A DNA stretch of 64,000 nucleotides from Mycolicibacter heraklionensis (GTDB taxonomy: Bacteria > Actinomycetota > Actinomycetes > Mycobacteriales > Mycobacteriaceae). The notes below the pieces were generated by a model. The model saw only the letters and a program-made list of their open reading frames with translations. It was not told the DNA's origin and searched no databases. The DNA is taken from NCBI RefSeq assembly GCF_001021505.1, contig NZ_LDPO01000011.1, positions 1 to 64,000 of the forward strand, read 5' to 3'. The translations under genes and the position numbers were made by a program. Below, one piece after another: positions 46,085 to 57,004 of the stretch. Position 1 is the first letter of the stretch; each line of letters begins with the position of its first letter.

Positions 46085-46112
46085 AGTGTAGCGCCTACCG
46101 GCCGGGCGCCAA
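46085..46112 (-). promoter_or_regulatory. Promoter of the leuA transcript
   Basis: -35 TTGGCG (46112-46107) and -10 TACACT (46090-46085) are spaced 16 bp. The -10 lies 7 bp before the leader-peptide GTG, placing the start site at that codon. Confidence 0.6.
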
Positions 46113-46206
46113 ACTCTCGGGCAAACGGTCGCGATGCTCGGGCGGACCACGGGCCGTTCCACTGAGCGGAACGAGGTGTTGACCCGCCGGGAGAGCGGTC
46201 GATAAA

Positions 46207-46232
46207 AACGTCCTAGCTCTCAGGGAAAACCC
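46207..46232 (+). promoter_or_regulatory. Shared upstream motif AACGTC-N8-CAGGGAAAACCC (site 1)
   Basis: AACGTC (46207-46212) and CAGGGAAAACCC (46221-46232) are separated by 8 bp, ending 21 bp before the secreted-protein ATG 46254. The same bipartite sequence with identical spacing occurs before the gene at 50408-51145. The GGG-AAAA-CCC-type dyad is a likely operator. Confidence 0.55.
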
Positions 46233-46253
46233 AGAGAAACATTAGGGGGAAGC

Positions 46254-46709
46254 ATGCGTACCACTCAACACCGGATAGTCCCAGCGCTGGGTGCGGCCGC
46301 CGGTGCGCTGCTGACTGCCGGCTTCCTGCCGGTCGGTGTGGCATGGGCTGACGAGATCTATTTCGTGCCGGACCCGTCCACCTTGCATCCCTCTCAGGTG
46401 GCGGGCAACGCCCCATACTCCCCGGCGGTGGTCAGCGGCACCGAAGTGTGGCACCCGTACGACGTCGACACGCAGTCCATCGATTACAACACCACCCTGA
46501 ATGGCCTGGACACTCACACCGCCTCCGTATTCTTCACCAACGACATCCTCGCGATGGATGGCTTTACCGTCGACCTGATGAACTTCGGTGGCGGTTGGGA
46601 GAACGAATGGCTGGAAACTCCGCTGACCGACGTTGGCGGAGCGGATCTGCTCATCACCCCGTTCGGCGATTTTCAGCTGTGGGGTCCTGCCGACGCTTTC
46701 ACCACCTAG
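46254..46709 (+). CDS. Small secreted protein of unknown function
   Basis: A 151-aa protein with a signal peptide ending AWADE (about residue 33). The mature part is acidic and aromatic, with DEIYFVPDPSTLHP, SIDYNTTLNGLDTHTASVFF and a C-terminal GDFQLWGPADAF. No cysteines, no membrane segment. I recognise no family; mycobacterial secreted proteins with similar sequence style exist. It stands alone with its own promoter region, which carries the shared motif at 46207-46232. Shine-Dalgarno AGGGGGAA. The 195 bp between it and ask hold a possible TATCCT -10 for ask (46865) and small GC-rich dyads, nothing more. Confidence 0.7.
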   Translation: MRTTQHRIVPALGAAAGALLTAGFLPVGVAWADEIYFVPDPSTLHPSQVAGNAPYSPAVVSGTEVWHPYDVDTQSIDYNTTLNGLDTHTASVFFTNDILAMDGFTVDLMNFGGGWENEWLETPLTDVGGADLLITPFGDFQLWGPADAFTT

Positions 46710-46904
46710 GCAGCTGAGCTGTGCCCGGCACCCCGGGCTGCTGTTCCCCGACCCGGGAAACGCGTGCCATCGCGTTTTCCGGTATCCCGTTAGCTTGTAC
46801 CGGGGTGGCCAGTATCGTCACCTGGTACGCCAGCACGGCCGCATCGTCGCCGAGTGGGCCCACGTATCCTGTTGTCTGCATTCCCAGACTCCGAAAGGAC
46901 GACC

Positions 46905-49218
<2,314 letters not shown>

Positions 49219-49237
49219 CGCGGCCCTGCCAAGGCGC

Positions 49238-49293
49238 CGAACGTGCACTCAGCCCGAAAGTTTCCACGATTTTTCGGGCTGAATACACGCTCG
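49238..49293. terminator. Large imperfect palindrome after asd
   Basis: Arms of 22 bp (49238-49259 and 49272-49293) match with three mismatches that all allow G-U pairing in RNA; the inner 11 bp (TCAGCCCGAAA/TTTCGGGCTGA) are perfect, with a 12-nt loop. It acts plausibly as the ask-asd terminator. It also overlaps the first codons of the longest version of the next gene, which argues for that gene's downstream start. Confidence 0.65.
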
Positions 49294-50415
49294 GCGGGGT
49301 GCATGGCCATGGTGGCGTTGATGACCGGCCCGTGGGTCGCGCATGCCGAGCCGCCCGCGCCCGTCCCACGTCCGGTGCTGTGGCCGCTGGCCGAAGGCCA
49401 AGTGGTCCGGATCGGCCCCAACGCCGGAACCGGAACGCCCACCGGCGATTACGGTATCGGCGCCACCGACCTGTGCGAGTTCATGGAGTTCCCCACCGCG
49501 GTACTGCAGATCTGCGGGGACAGCTTCGCCGGCCAGGGCGTCGGGTACGGCGGCTGGTATTCGCCGATCGCGCTGCGCGCCGACCCCGATTCGGTCGACG
49601 ACTCCGAGGGGGTGCGCTACACCGGGGTGCTCGGGGTGGACAAGCCGCTGCTGGCCGACCCTGCGCCGCCCGGTTGCACGCAGCTGCCGGCCGGGATCGT
49701 CTCGATCAACCGGACCAACTATCTGATGGTGACCACCGCCAAGATGCTGGTGCCGCAAAGCTCACGGTTGGTGAAAGCCGATCCGGCGCAACCGGGTTGG
49801 CAGACGGTGCCGGGATCGGTGCGGCCCGCCTCCTACCAGGATCACGGTCAGTCCCAGATCAGCGGCTACTACGACCCGGTTCCGACGCCGGACTCGGCCA
49901 CCGGCTGGGTGTACATCGTGGCCAACAACTTTGACCGCAGCGCTTCGGTGACGCTGTACCGGGTCGCCCCGGCCAAGTTCACCGACCGGTCGGCCTGGCA
50001 GGGCTGGTCGGCCACCGCGGGTTGGGGACACGCGCCCACGCCGCTGTGGAACGACCAGATCGGTGAACTCAGCCTGCGCCAGATCGACGGCAAGCCGGTG
50101 CTGTCCTACTTCAACGGCACCACCGGCAACATGGAAGTGCGGGTGGCCTACGAACCGACCGGGTTGGGGACCGCGCCGGTGACCACGGTGGTGCAGCACG
50201 CCGAGTGGCCGGATCCGCCGGTGCCCGTCGAGACCCTGCCCTCGCCGTTCGACAACCGGCTGGCCCAGCCCTACGGCGGCTACATCTCACCGGGATCGAC
50301 GCTGGACGAGCTGCGGGTGTTCGTCAGCCAATGGAACACCCAGCCGCGAGACCGCGCGCCCTATCGAGTGATCCAGTTCGCGGTGAACCCGTTCAAGCCC
50401 TGGTCGGTCAGCTGA
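49243..50415 (+). CDS. Secreted DUF4185-like protein (Rv3707c family)
   Basis: A 390-aa secreted protein. The signal segment is AGCMAMVALMTGPWVAHA, cleaved about residue 35. The mature domain is a beta-rich, five-bladed-propeller-like fold by sequence style, with DLCEFMEF, GDSFAGQGVGYGGWYSP, SINRTNYLMVTT, ISGYYDPVP and QWNTQPRDRAPYRVIQF. Similar M. tuberculosis genes (Rv3707c, DUF4185) have no proven function. GTG 49243 gives a basic n-region; ATG 49303 is the alternative and avoids the terminator palindrome. The 3' end overlaps the convergent repeat-protein gene by 8 bp. Confidence 0.8.
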   Translation: MHSARKFPRFFGLNTRSAGCMAMVALMTGPWVAHAEPPAPVPRPVLWPLAEGQVVRIGPNAGTGTPTGDYGIGATDLCEFMEFPTAVLQICGDSFAGQGVGYGGWYSPIALRADPDSVDDSEGVRYTGVLGVDKPLLADPAPPGCTQLPAGIVSINRTNYLMVTTAKMLVPQSSRLVKADPAQPGWQTVPGSVRPASYQDHGQSQISGYYDPVPTPDSATGWVYIVANNFDRSASVTLYRVAPAKFTDRSAWQGWSATAGWGHAPTPLWNDQIGELSLRQIDGKPVLSYFNGTTGNMEVRVAYEPTGLGTAPVTTVVQHAEWPDPPVPVETLPSPFDNRLAQPYGGYISPGSTLDELRVFVSQWNTQPRDRAPYRVIQFAVNPFKPWSVS

Positions 50416-51145
50416 ACAGGTGCCACAGGTCGGCCCAGAAGTCCGTGGCATCGCCCGGGTTGAACGGGTTGCCCTCCGGGGAGTAGTCCTGGATGTAGTC
50501 GCCGATGGCGCTCGCGGTGTTGTTGCTGCTGCCGTCCCAGCCGGAGTAGGCGATGGCGTGCAAGCCTTCGGCGGTGGCGGTGTTGTAGTGGCTGTCGTAG
50601 ACACCTGGAGAGACCGAGGCGCCCGCGAAGGCGACGGCGTAGTCGCCGGTCGCGGTGGCCACGTTGCCGTTGCCCCAGGCCGCCGCGGCGCTGGAGTGAT
50701 CGCCCACCGCCGAGGCGTAGTTGAACCATCCGGTGTCCCCGACCACGGCCACGCTGTGGTCGCCCTCGGCGGAGGCGTAGTTGAAGAAGCCGCTCATCGC
50801 GTTGGCGTCGGAGTAGGCGCCATAGGCGATCGCGAAGTTGCCGAGGCTTGACGACGCGGACGCGGTGCCCAGGCTCACCAGGTCGACCCCGCTGATCGAA
50901 ATGGCGAAGTTGCCGAAGCCGTCGGGGACGGTCGGCAGCGATACCGCGGCCGCCGTGCCCACCGTGGCGGCGGCATCGCCGATGTCCGCCGCCGCCAGCG
51001 CCCCGGCGACCCCCAGTGCCCCCGCGCCGCCGTCAACCGGCGACGTCCCGGCGAAAGCGACCCCCGGCGTCGCCGCCAGAGCGGCACCGATGCCCAACCC
51101 GGCCGCCAACACGCTAAGGCTGCCCACACGTTTCAGATTCCCCAT
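50408..51145 (-). CDS. Secreted beta-roll-like repeat protein (YadA-head-like repeats)
   Basis: A 245-aa protein with a signal peptide ending GVAFAG (residue 33). Residues about 100-235 contain five degenerate 20-21-residue repeats with the pattern N-x-A-[ST]-A-x-G-[DL]-[HY]-[SA]-x-A, for example NYASAEGDHSVAVV, NYASAVGDHSSAAA and NTATAEGLHAIAYS. This alternation resembles the left-handed beta-rolls of trimeric autotransporter heads (YadA/Hia), though no anchor or stalk is present. No cysteines. An Ala/Gly-rich N-terminal part precedes the repeats. The family is unknown to me. It has the shared upstream motif at 51229-51254. Confidence 0.72.
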   Translation of the reverse strand: MGNLKRVGSLSVLAAGLGIGAALAATPGVAFAGTSPVDGGAGALGVAGALAAADIGDAAATVGTAAAVSLPTVPDGFGNFAISISGVDLVSLGTASASSSLGNFAIAYGAYSDANAMSGFFNYASAEGDHSVAVVGDTGWFNYASAVGDHSSAAAAWGNGNVATATGDYAVAFAGASVSPGVYDSHYNTATAEGLHAIAYSGWDGSSNNTASAIGDYIQDYSPEGNPFNPGDATDFWADLWHLFS

Positions 51146-51228
51146 TGTCGTGCCTTCCCCTGCTGCTCCCAGCCCTGGTGGCTGGTGATAGGACCGATGC
51201 TAGGAGCGAGAGGCGCGGTGGGGATACA

Positions 51229-51254
51229 GGGTTTTCCCTGGACTTTCTGACGTT
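51229..51254 (-). promoter_or_regulatory. Shared upstream motif AACGTC-N8-CAGGGAAAACCC (site 2)
   Basis: On the minus strand AACGTC (51254-51249) is followed after 8 bp by CAGGGAAAACCC (51240-51229), and the dyad extends to CAGGG-AAAA-CCCTG. It lies 83 bp upstream of the repeat-protein ATG 51145. The distance to the start differs from site 1 (21 bp), which suits an operator better than a fixed promoter box. Confidence 0.55.
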
Positions 51255-51345
51255 ATTTCTAGGGTGGCCGGGACGCGCGGGCTCATAGCTCCTGCATAGC
51301 CAAGACCTAGCGGTACCTGGTGTTGGCCCCGGCAAGATGCCTTAC

Positions 51346-51681
51346 ATGAGCGAAACACCTGACACCACAACCACCCCACCCGCACCGCCGGGTGAGCCCA
51401 AGCCCTACTGGCTCTATCGGCTCGCGGCCTGGGTCGCGATCGTCGCCGGAATCGTCTTCATCGTCTCGTCGATCTTCTTCGCCGGCGTCTGGGTCAGCCG
51501 CGGCGGCCCGGGCGGACACCACTGCCACGGACATCACGGGCATCACGGCCAGCACGCGATGTTCCACAAGGGCCACCACCGCGGACCGGGGCCGATGGGA
51601 CCTGGCCCGGACCAGCGGGGACCCGGTGAGCTGCCGCCCTCGGTGAGCACCCAGTCCCCGCCGCCCCCACCCGGCCGGTAA
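51346..51681 (+). CDS. Pro-rich single-span membrane protein with His/Gly-rich tail (Rv3706c-like)
   Basis: A 111-aa protein: a Pro/Thr-rich cytoplasmic N-terminus, one membrane helix (LAAWVAIVAGIVFIVSSIFFAGVWV, abridged to fit), then an outer segment rich in His (GGHHCHGHHGHHGQH) and Gly/Pro. The His cluster could bind metals such as copper, zinc or nickel. M. tuberculosis has proline-rich genes Rv3706c and Rv3705A at this location. ATG 51346 (MSETP) matches the start of the paralogue downstream; ATG 51337 is also in frame. A strong hairpin separates the two paralogues. Confidence 0.75.
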   Translation: MSETPDTTTTPPAPPGEPKPYWLYRLAAWVAIVAGIVFIVSSIFFAGVWVSRGGPGGHHCHGHHGHHGQHAMFHKGHHRGPGPMGPGPDQRGPGELPPSVSTQSPPPPPGR

Positions 51682-51701
51682 CCCGGTCCGGCCACGAGCA
51701 A

Positions 51702-51735
51702 CCGGCCGCCGCCCCTCCCGAAGGGCGGCGGCCGG
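51702..51735 (+). terminator. GC-rich hairpin terminator between the two His-rich genes
   Basis: Perfect 13-bp arms CCGGCCGCCGCCC and GGGCGGCGGCCGG (51702-51714, 51723-51735) enclose an 8-nt loop (CTCCCGAA), 21 bp after the first stop. No U-tract. It likely stops or attenuates read-through into the second paralogue. Confidence 0.7.
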
Positions 51736-51762
51736 CGTCGTTCTGGGGCATGATTGATCGGT

Positions 51763-52134
51763 ATGAGCGAGCCGCCAGTCCCCACCCCACCGCCTCCTCC
51801 GCCACCACCGCCGAACCGGCTCTACCAAGCCGCGGCCTGGGTGGTGATCATCGCCGGAACCGTCTTCGTCGCCACCGTCATCTTCGGCACCGGTGCCTAC
51901 CTCAGCGGCGGCGGCTGGTTCGGGCATCGTCACCACGGACCGTGCATGATGCATCACGGTCCCCCGATGGGCCCCGGGTTCGGGCCCGGCGGCCCCGGCT
52001 TTGGGCCCGCAGGTCCCGGTGCGGAACCGGAGTGGCCGGGTTTCCGGCCGGCCGGCCCCGGTAACGGTCCCGGCGGCCCCGGTGGTCCGCCCGCACCGCC
52101 ACCGCCCCCGCCGTCGGCTCCGCCGCACCGCTGA
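51763..52134 (+). CDS. Paralogous Pro-rich membrane protein with Gly/Pro/His tail
   Basis: A 123-aa protein with the same plan as its upstream neighbour: N-terminal poly-Pro, one membrane helix (AAWVVIIAGTVFVATVIF), then HRHHGPCMMHHGP and a long Gly-Pro-Gly-Phe repeat (GPGFGPGGPGFGPAGPG), ending in poly-Pro. The AAWV-IIAG-VF helix core is shared, so a tandem duplication is clear. The Met/His cluster (CMMHHG) suggests soft-metal binding. ATG 51763 is used; a TTG at 51754 would add three residues. Function unknown. Confidence 0.72.
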   Translation: MSEPPVPTPPPPPPPPPNRLYQAAAWVVIIAGTVFVATVIFGTGAYLSGGGWFGHRHHGPCMMHHGPPMGPGFGPGGPGFGPAGPGAEPEWPGFRPAGPGNGPGGPGGPPAPPPPPPSAPPHR

Positions 52135-52151
52135 TTCTTGTCAGAGCTGCC

Positions 52152-52207
52152 GAGTGTGGCGGTTTGCTGCGCGACCTGTCATCTCAGGCGTAGGTAACCG
52201 CACACTC
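52152..52207 (+). terminator. Stem-loop between the membrane protein and catalase genes
   Basis: GAGTGTGGCGGTT (52152-52164) pairs with AACCGCACACTC (52196-52207), leaving one bulged G and a 31-nt loop. It starts 17 bp past the stop and can end the upstream transcript. Confidence 0.5.
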
Positions 52208-52215
52208 GCCGGCGG

Positions 52216-52238
52216 TTTGAGTCAAACGCTTTGAGTCA
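52216..52238 (+). repeat. Direct repeats TTTGAGTCA before catalase
   Basis: TTTGAGTCA occurs at 52216-52224 and 52230-52238, 14 bp apart, 32 bp upstream of the catalase start. This could be a binding site for an activator or repressor of the catalase gene; no family is assigned. Confidence 0.4.
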
Positions 52239-52269
52239 CAAGCTCTTGAGCACAAGAGGAGACAAGCAG

Positions 52270-53718
52270 ATGACCGAGCACTACACCACGACCGATGCCG
52301 GCATCCCGGCGCCCAGCGACGGCGAATCGCTGACGATCGGCCCGGATGGCCCCATCCTGCTGCAGGACCACTATCTGATCGAGCAGATGGCGATGTTCAA
52401 CCGGGAGCGCACCCCGGAACGTCAGCCGCACGCCAAGGGTGGTGGGGCATTCGGGCACTTCGAGGTCACCGCGGACGTCACCCGGTACACCAGGGCCGCG
52501 GTGTTTGCGCCGGGCGCCAAGACGCAGACACTGACGAGGTTCTCCACCGTCGCGGGTGAGCGGGGCAGCCCAGACACCTGGCGGGACCCGCGAGGTTTCG
52601 CGACGAAGTTCTACACCTCTGAGGGCAACTTCGACCTGGTGGGCAACAACACCCCGGTCTTCTTCATGCGTGACCCGCTGAAGTTCCAACACTTCATCCG
52701 CTCCCAGAAGCGTCGCGCGGCCAACAACCTGCGCGACCACAACATGCAGTGGGACTTCTGGAGCCTCACGCCGGAGTCGGCCCACCAGGTCACCTGGCTG
52801 ATGGGGGATCGGGGTATTCCGAAGAACTGGCGCCACATGAACGGCTATTCCAGCCACACCTACAGCTGGATCAACGCCGCCGGTGAGATCTTCTGGGTGA
52901 AGTACCACTTCATCAGCGACCAGGGCGTGGATTTCCTCACGCAGGAGGAGGCCGACCGGTTGGCCGGTGTCGATGCCGACTATCACCAGCGGGACCTGTA
53001 TGAGGCGATCGAGCGCGGCGAATACCCGAGTTGGACGCTGAAGATGCAGATCATGCCGTTCGAGGAGGCGAAGACCTACCGCTACAACCCGTTTGACCTC
53101 ACCAAGGTATGGCCGCACGCCGACTACCCGCTGATCGACGTCGGCAAGCTGACCCTGGACCGCAATGTCAGCGACTATCACAGTGAGATCGAGCAGGCGG
53201 CGTTCCAGCCCAACAACATGGTGCCCGGCACCGGCTTGAGTCCGGACAAGATGCTGCTGGCTCGAGGTTTCTCGTATGCCGACGCGCACCGCGCCCGGAT
53301 CGGGACCAACTACAGCCAATTGCCGGTCAACGCACCGAAAGTCGACGTGCACAGCTACTCCAAGGACGGCGCCATGCGGTTCGTCAACGCGACGGACCCG
53401 GTGTATGCGCCGAACTCGATGGGCGGCCCCAAGGCCGACCCGGCTCGTGCCGCGGAAGTGCGCTGGCACGCCGACGGAGACATGGTGCGTGCCGCTTACA
53501 CGCTGCGCGAAGACGACGACGACTTCAGCCAGGCCCGCACCCTGGTCCGCGACGTCCTCGATGATGATGCACGGAAACGGTTGGCTTCCAATATTATTGG
53601 TCATGTGTCGGCCGGCGTCACCGAGCCGGTGCTGTCCCGGGTATTCGACTACTGGCGCAACATCGACCCCGATCTGGGGCGCGCGGTGGAGGCCGGGGTG
53701 CGGGCCAACCTTGCCTGA
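52270..53718 (+). CDS. Monofunctional haem catalase (small-subunit, clade 3 type)
   Basis: A 482-aa catalase decomposing hydrogen peroxide. The distal His is in [17 protein letters not shown] (about residue 54), the Asn in [27 protein letters not shown] (blocks abridged), and the proximal haem Tyr in [16 protein letters not shown] (about residue 337). There is no flavodoxin-like C-terminal domain, so it is the short form. ATG 52270 has the ribosome site AGAGGAGAC. M. tuberculosis relies on KatG and lacks such a catalase, so this is accessory relative to it. The next gene starts 8 bp before its stop. Confidence 0.94.
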   Translation: MTEHYTTTDAGIPAPSDGESLTIGPDGPILLQDHYLIEQMAMFNRERTPERQPHAKGGGAFGHFEVTADVTRYTRAAVFAPGAKTQTLTRFSTVAGERGSPDTWRDPRGFATKFYTSEGNFDLVGNNTPVFFMRDPLKFQHFIRSQKRRAANNLRDHNMQWDFWSLTPESAHQVTWLMGDRGIPKNWRHMNGYSSHTYSWINAAGEIFWVKYHFISDQGVDFLTQEEADRLAGVDADYHQRDLYEAIERGEYPSWTLKMQIMPFEEAKTYRYNPFDLTKVWPHADYPLIDVGKLTLDRNVSDYHSEIEQAAFQPNNMVPGTGLSPDKMLLARGFSYADAHRARIGTNYSQLPVNAPKVDVHSYSKDGAMRFVNATDPVYAPNSMGGPKADPARAAEVRWHADGDMVRAAYTLREDDDDFSQARTLVRDVLDDDARKRLASNIIGHVSAGVTEPVLSRVFDYWRNIDPDLGRAVEAGVRANLA

Positions 53719-54376
53719 CGGCCGGCGGGCCGCCGCGACCCTGCTGGCGGGACTGGGACTGGCCGCTGCCGGCGCAGCGGTCGTCGCCCCGGTCGCCGCA
53801 GCCGGGCCCTCCGAACCGGGCGTGGTCTCTTACGCGGTGCTGCCCAAGGGATCGGTCGGCAACATCGTCGGCGCACCGATGGGCTTCGAAGCGGTCTCCG
53901 GCGAGCCGTTCCAGGCATTCTGGGTCGACGACCCGGCCTGCAACAACTGGGCCGACATCGGCCTGCCCGAGGTCTACAACGATCCGGATCTGGCGTCGTT
54001 CAACAGCGCCCTCACGCAGACCTCGGCCACCGATCAGGGGCACTTCGTCAAGCAGGCGGTGGGGGTGTTCGCCACCAATGAGGCTGCCGCCGCGGCCTTT
54101 CACCGGGTCGTCGACCGGACGGTCGGCTGCTCGGGCCGCACCACCGCGATGCATCTGGACAACGGAGCCACCCAGGTCTGGGCATTCGGCGGCGGGCCGG
54201 CCACGGGAACGGACGCCGCCTGGACCAAGCAGGAGGCCGGCACCGACCGGCGCTGTTTCAACCAGACCCGACTGCGGGCGAACGTCTTGTTGCAGGCCAA
54301 GGTCTGTCAGTCCGGCAACGCCGGCCCGGCGGTGAACGTGCTGGCAGGCGCGATGCAGAACTCCCTGGGTCAGTAA
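53711..54376 (+). CDS. Secreted sensor-domain-like protein (Rv3705c family)
   Basis: A 221-aa protein starting at TTG 53711, overlapping the catalase end by 8 bp. The signal segment [23 protein letters not shown] ends about residue 32 (abridged). The mature domain has the PknH-extracellular-like pattern: [66 protein letters not shown]. Four cysteines likely form two disulfides. In M. tuberculosis Rv3705c lies next to egtA (Rv3704c), the same order as here. Ligand unknown. Confidence 0.83.
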   Translation: MPDGRRAAATLLAGLGLAAAGAAVVAPVAAAGPSEPGVVSYAVLPKGSVGNIVGAPMGFEAVSGEPFQAFWVDDPACNNWADIGLPEVYNDPDLASFNSALTQTSATDQGHFVKQAVGVFATNEAAAAAFHRVVDRTVGCSGRTTAMHLDNGATQVWAFGGGPATGTDAAWTKQEAGTDRRCFNQTRLRANVLLQAKVCQSGNAGPAVNVLAGAMQNSLGQ

Positions 54377-54440
54377 TCACCGGTTCTCTTGTCGCCCGTC
54401 TCCGGTAGCGTCGGGAAGATCAACGGGCGGAGGGGTTGAT

Positions 54441-55727
54441 ATGGGGTTCGCCGCGGCGACGCAACTGTCCCGCGGAGATGAGGCTTGCCTGGGCGGCCCC
54501 GAACTGTCCGGTGCGTCCGACGCCGCCGACTACATCACCGGACGCTGCCTCACCGATGGCCCGCACGGCCGGGTGGGCCTGGAGATCGAGGCGCACTGTT
54601 TCGACCCGGGCGACCCGCACCGTCGCCCCGGCTGGGCCGAGATCGGTGACGTGCTGCAATCCCTGCCGGCGTTGCCGGGCCGCAGCGTCGTCACACTCGA
54701 GCCCGGCGGTGCTGTGGAGCTTTCCGGCCCGCCGCTGACCGGTGCCCCCGCCGCGATCGAAGCGATGGCCGCCGATCAGGCGGTGCTGCGCGCGGCGTTC
54801 GCCGACGCCGGGCTGGGTCTGGTGCAGCTGGGCGCTGACCCGCTGCGGCCCACCGAGCGGATCAACCCCGGCGAGCGCTACGCGGCGATGGAGCAGTTCT
54901 TCGCCGCCAGCCACACCGGCTCGGCCGGCGCGGCGATGATGACGTCGACGGCGTCGGTCCAGCTCAATCTGGATGCCGGTCCGCGTTCCGGTTGGGCCGA
55001 CCGGGTCCGGCTGGCCCACGCGCTGGGTCCGACGATGGTGGCGATCGCCGCGAACTCCCCGTTGCTGGCCGGGGAATTCTCCGGCTGGCGCTCCACCCGC
55101 CAGCGCGTCTGGAGCCGGCTGGACTCGGCGCGCTGCGGTCCCGTACTGGGCCTGGACGGCACCGATCCCGCCACCGACTGGGCGCGGTACGCGCTCAAAG
55201 CGCCGGTCATGCTGGTGCACACTCCCGAAGCGATTCCGGTCAGCCGCTACGTGCCGTTCGCCGACTGGGCCGACGGACGGGTGCGTCTCGGCGGCCGCCG
55301 CGCCGGCATCGAAGACCTCGACTACCACCTGACCACACTGTTTCCCCCGGTCCGCCCGCGCGGCTGGCTGGAGATCCGCTACCTCGACAGCGTCGACGAC
55401 ACCCTCTGGCCGGCACTGGTGTTCACCCTGGCGGCCCTGCTCGACGACCCGGTCGCCGCCGACAGCGCCGCCGAAGCCGTCGCACCCGTCGCGACCGCCT
55501 GGGACGTCGCCGCCCGGATCGGCCTGGCCGACCCGCGGCTGCAGGCGGCCGCCGAGCGCTGCGTTGGGCTGGTCGCTGACCGTGCCCCGGCATCCCTGCG
55601 CGAGGGGATGGATCGGCTGGTCGGCATGGTCGAACGGGGCCGCTGCCCGGCCGATGACGTCACCGACGAAGTGACCCGGACCGGCGCTAAGGCGATGGTG
55701 GTCCGAATGGCGCGCAGACAGTTATGA
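54441..55727 (+). CDS. egtA: Glutamate-cysteine ligase EgtA
   Basis: A 428-aa ATP-dependent ligase (GCS2-like) making gamma-glutamylcysteine for ergothioneine. Features: [50 protein letters not shown] and [12 protein letters not shown], which form the Glu/Mg/ATP site. ATG 54441 has the ribosome site GGAGGGG. First gene of egtABCD, with egtB overlapping by 4 bp (ATGA). Formerly gshA (Rv3704c). Confidence 0.95.
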   Translation: MGFAAATQLSRGDEACLGGPELSGASDAADYITGRCLTDGPHGRVGLEIEAHCFDPGDPHRRPGWAEIGDVLQSLPALPGRSVVTLEPGGAVELSGPPLTGAPAAIEAMAADQAVLRAAFADAGLGLVQLGADPLRPTERINPGERYAAMEQFFAASHTGSAGAAMMTSTASVQLNLDAGPRSGWADRVRLAHALGPTMVAIAANSPLLAGEFSGWRSTRQRVWSRLDSARCGPVLGLDGTDPATDWARYALKAPVMLVHTPEAIPVSRYVPFADWADGRVRLGGRRAGIEDLDYHLTTLFPPVRPRGWLEIRYLDSVDDTLWPALVFTLAALLDDPVAADSAAEAVAPVATAWDVAARIGLADPRLQAAAERCVGLVADRAPASLREGMDRLVGMVERGRCPADDVTDEVTRTGAKAMVVRMARRQL

Positions 55728-57004
55728 CCACAGCCGAAATATTGGCCCGCGACCTGACCCGGGCGCGGCGGCGCACGCTGGCGCTCGTCGATTTCGACGA
55801 CGCGGAGCTGCACCGCCAGTACGACCCGCTGATGAGCCCGCTGGTATGGGACCTGGCCCATATCGGTCAGCAGGAGGAGCTGTGGCTGTTGCGGGACGGG
55901 GACCCGGCCCGGCCCGGCCTGCTCCCGGCGGATGTCGAGGGCCTCTACGACGCCTTCACCCACGCACGGGCCAGCCGCGTCGACCTGCCACTGTTGGCGC
56001 CCGAACAGGCCCGGAAGTATTGCGCCACCGTACGTTCCAAGGTTTTCGACAAGTTGGAGTCGTTGCCCGGCGACTTCTCGGACGGCTTCGTGTTCGGCCT
56101 GGTGCTCAGTCACGAACACCAGCACGACGAGACCATGCTGCAAGCGCTGAACCTGCGTGCCGGCCCACCCCTGCTCGGCGCGGGTGGCGGCCTGCCCGCC
56201 GGCCGGCCCGACCTGGCGGGAACCTCGGTGCTGGTACCGGGCGGTGAATTCGTGCTCGGCGTCGACCCGACGGATGAACCCTTCTCGCTCGACAACGAGC
56301 GTCCCGCGCACCGCGTCGATCTGGCGGCGTTTCGGATCGGCCGGGTGCCGGTGACCAACCGTGAATGGCGGGCGTTCGTCGACGACGGCGGCTACCGGCA
56401 ACCTCAGTGGTGGAGCGAACGGGGTTGGCGTCACTGTGTGCAGGCCGGGTTGACGGCGCCGCAGTTCTGGGGTCCGGACCATCGATCCCGGGTCCGGTTC
56501 GGTCACACCGAGGACCTGCCCGACGACGAACCGGTGCAGCACGTCAGCTACTTCGAGGCGCAGGCCTACGCGGCATGGGCCGGGGCCCGGCTGCCCACCG
56601 AGACCGAATGGGAGAAGGCCTGCGCGTGGGATCCGGACATCGGGGCGCGACGCCGGTATCCCTGGGGTGCAACGGATCCCTCGGGCGAGCTGGCCAACCT
56701 CGGCGGTGCGGCGCTGCGTCCGGCTCCGGTCGGGGCCTACCCGGGCGGGGCGTCGGCGTACGGTGCGCAACAACTGCTGGGCGATGTCTGGGAGTGGACG
56801 AGTTCGCCCCTGCAACCGTGGCCGGGCTTTGCCCCGATGATCTACCAACGCTATTCGGAGCCGTTCTTCGGCGGCGACTACCGGGTGCTGCGCGGCGGGT
56901 CGTGGGCGGTCGCCCCCGAGATCCTGCGGCCGAGCTTCCGCAATTGGGACCACCCTTACCGGCGGCAGATCTTCGCCGGTGTGCGACTGGCCTGGGACGC
57001 CTGA
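55724..57004 (+). CDS. egtB: Sulfoxide synthase EgtB
   Basis: A 426-aa non-haem iron enzyme that joins gamma-glutamylcysteine to trimethylhistidine (hercynine) using oxygen. The N-terminal DinB-like domain carries the iron ligands [15 protein letters not shown] (about His45) and [11 protein letters not shown] (about 127-137). The C-terminal formylglycine-generating-enzyme-like domain contains [36 protein letters not shown] and LRGGSWAV. Coupled on both sides: its start overlaps egtA by 4 bp, and its stop shares one base with the egtC start. Confidence 0.96.
   Translation: MTTAEILARDLTRARRRTLALVDFDDAELHRQYDPLMSPLVWDLAHIGQQEELWLLRDGDPARPGLLPADVEGLYDAFTHARASRVDLPLLAPEQARKYCATVRSKVFDKLESLPGDFSDGFVFGLVLSHEHQHDETMLQALNLRAGPPLLGAGGGLPAGRPDLAGTSVLVPGGEFVLGVDPTDEPFSLDNERPAHRVDLAAFRIGRVPVTNREWRAFVDDGGYRQPQWWSERGWRHCVQAGLTAPQFWGPDHRSRVRFGHTEDLPDDEPVQHVSYFEAQAYAAWAGARLPTETEWEKACAWDPDIGARRRYPWGATDPSGELANLGGAALRPAPVGAYPGGASAYGAQQLLGDVWEWTSSPLQPWPGFAPMIYQRYSEPFFGGDYRVLRGGSWAVAPEILRPSFRNWDHPYRRQIFAGVRLAWDA

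Noticed and set aside
46710..46904. Possible lysine riboswitch before ask
   Set aside because: The 195-bp gap is too short and lacks the conserved core pairs; only small GC dyads are seen.
54973..55579. Additional plus-strand frames within egtA
   Set aside because: Shadow frames with Arg/Pro-rich translations; egtA motifs run through the whole region.
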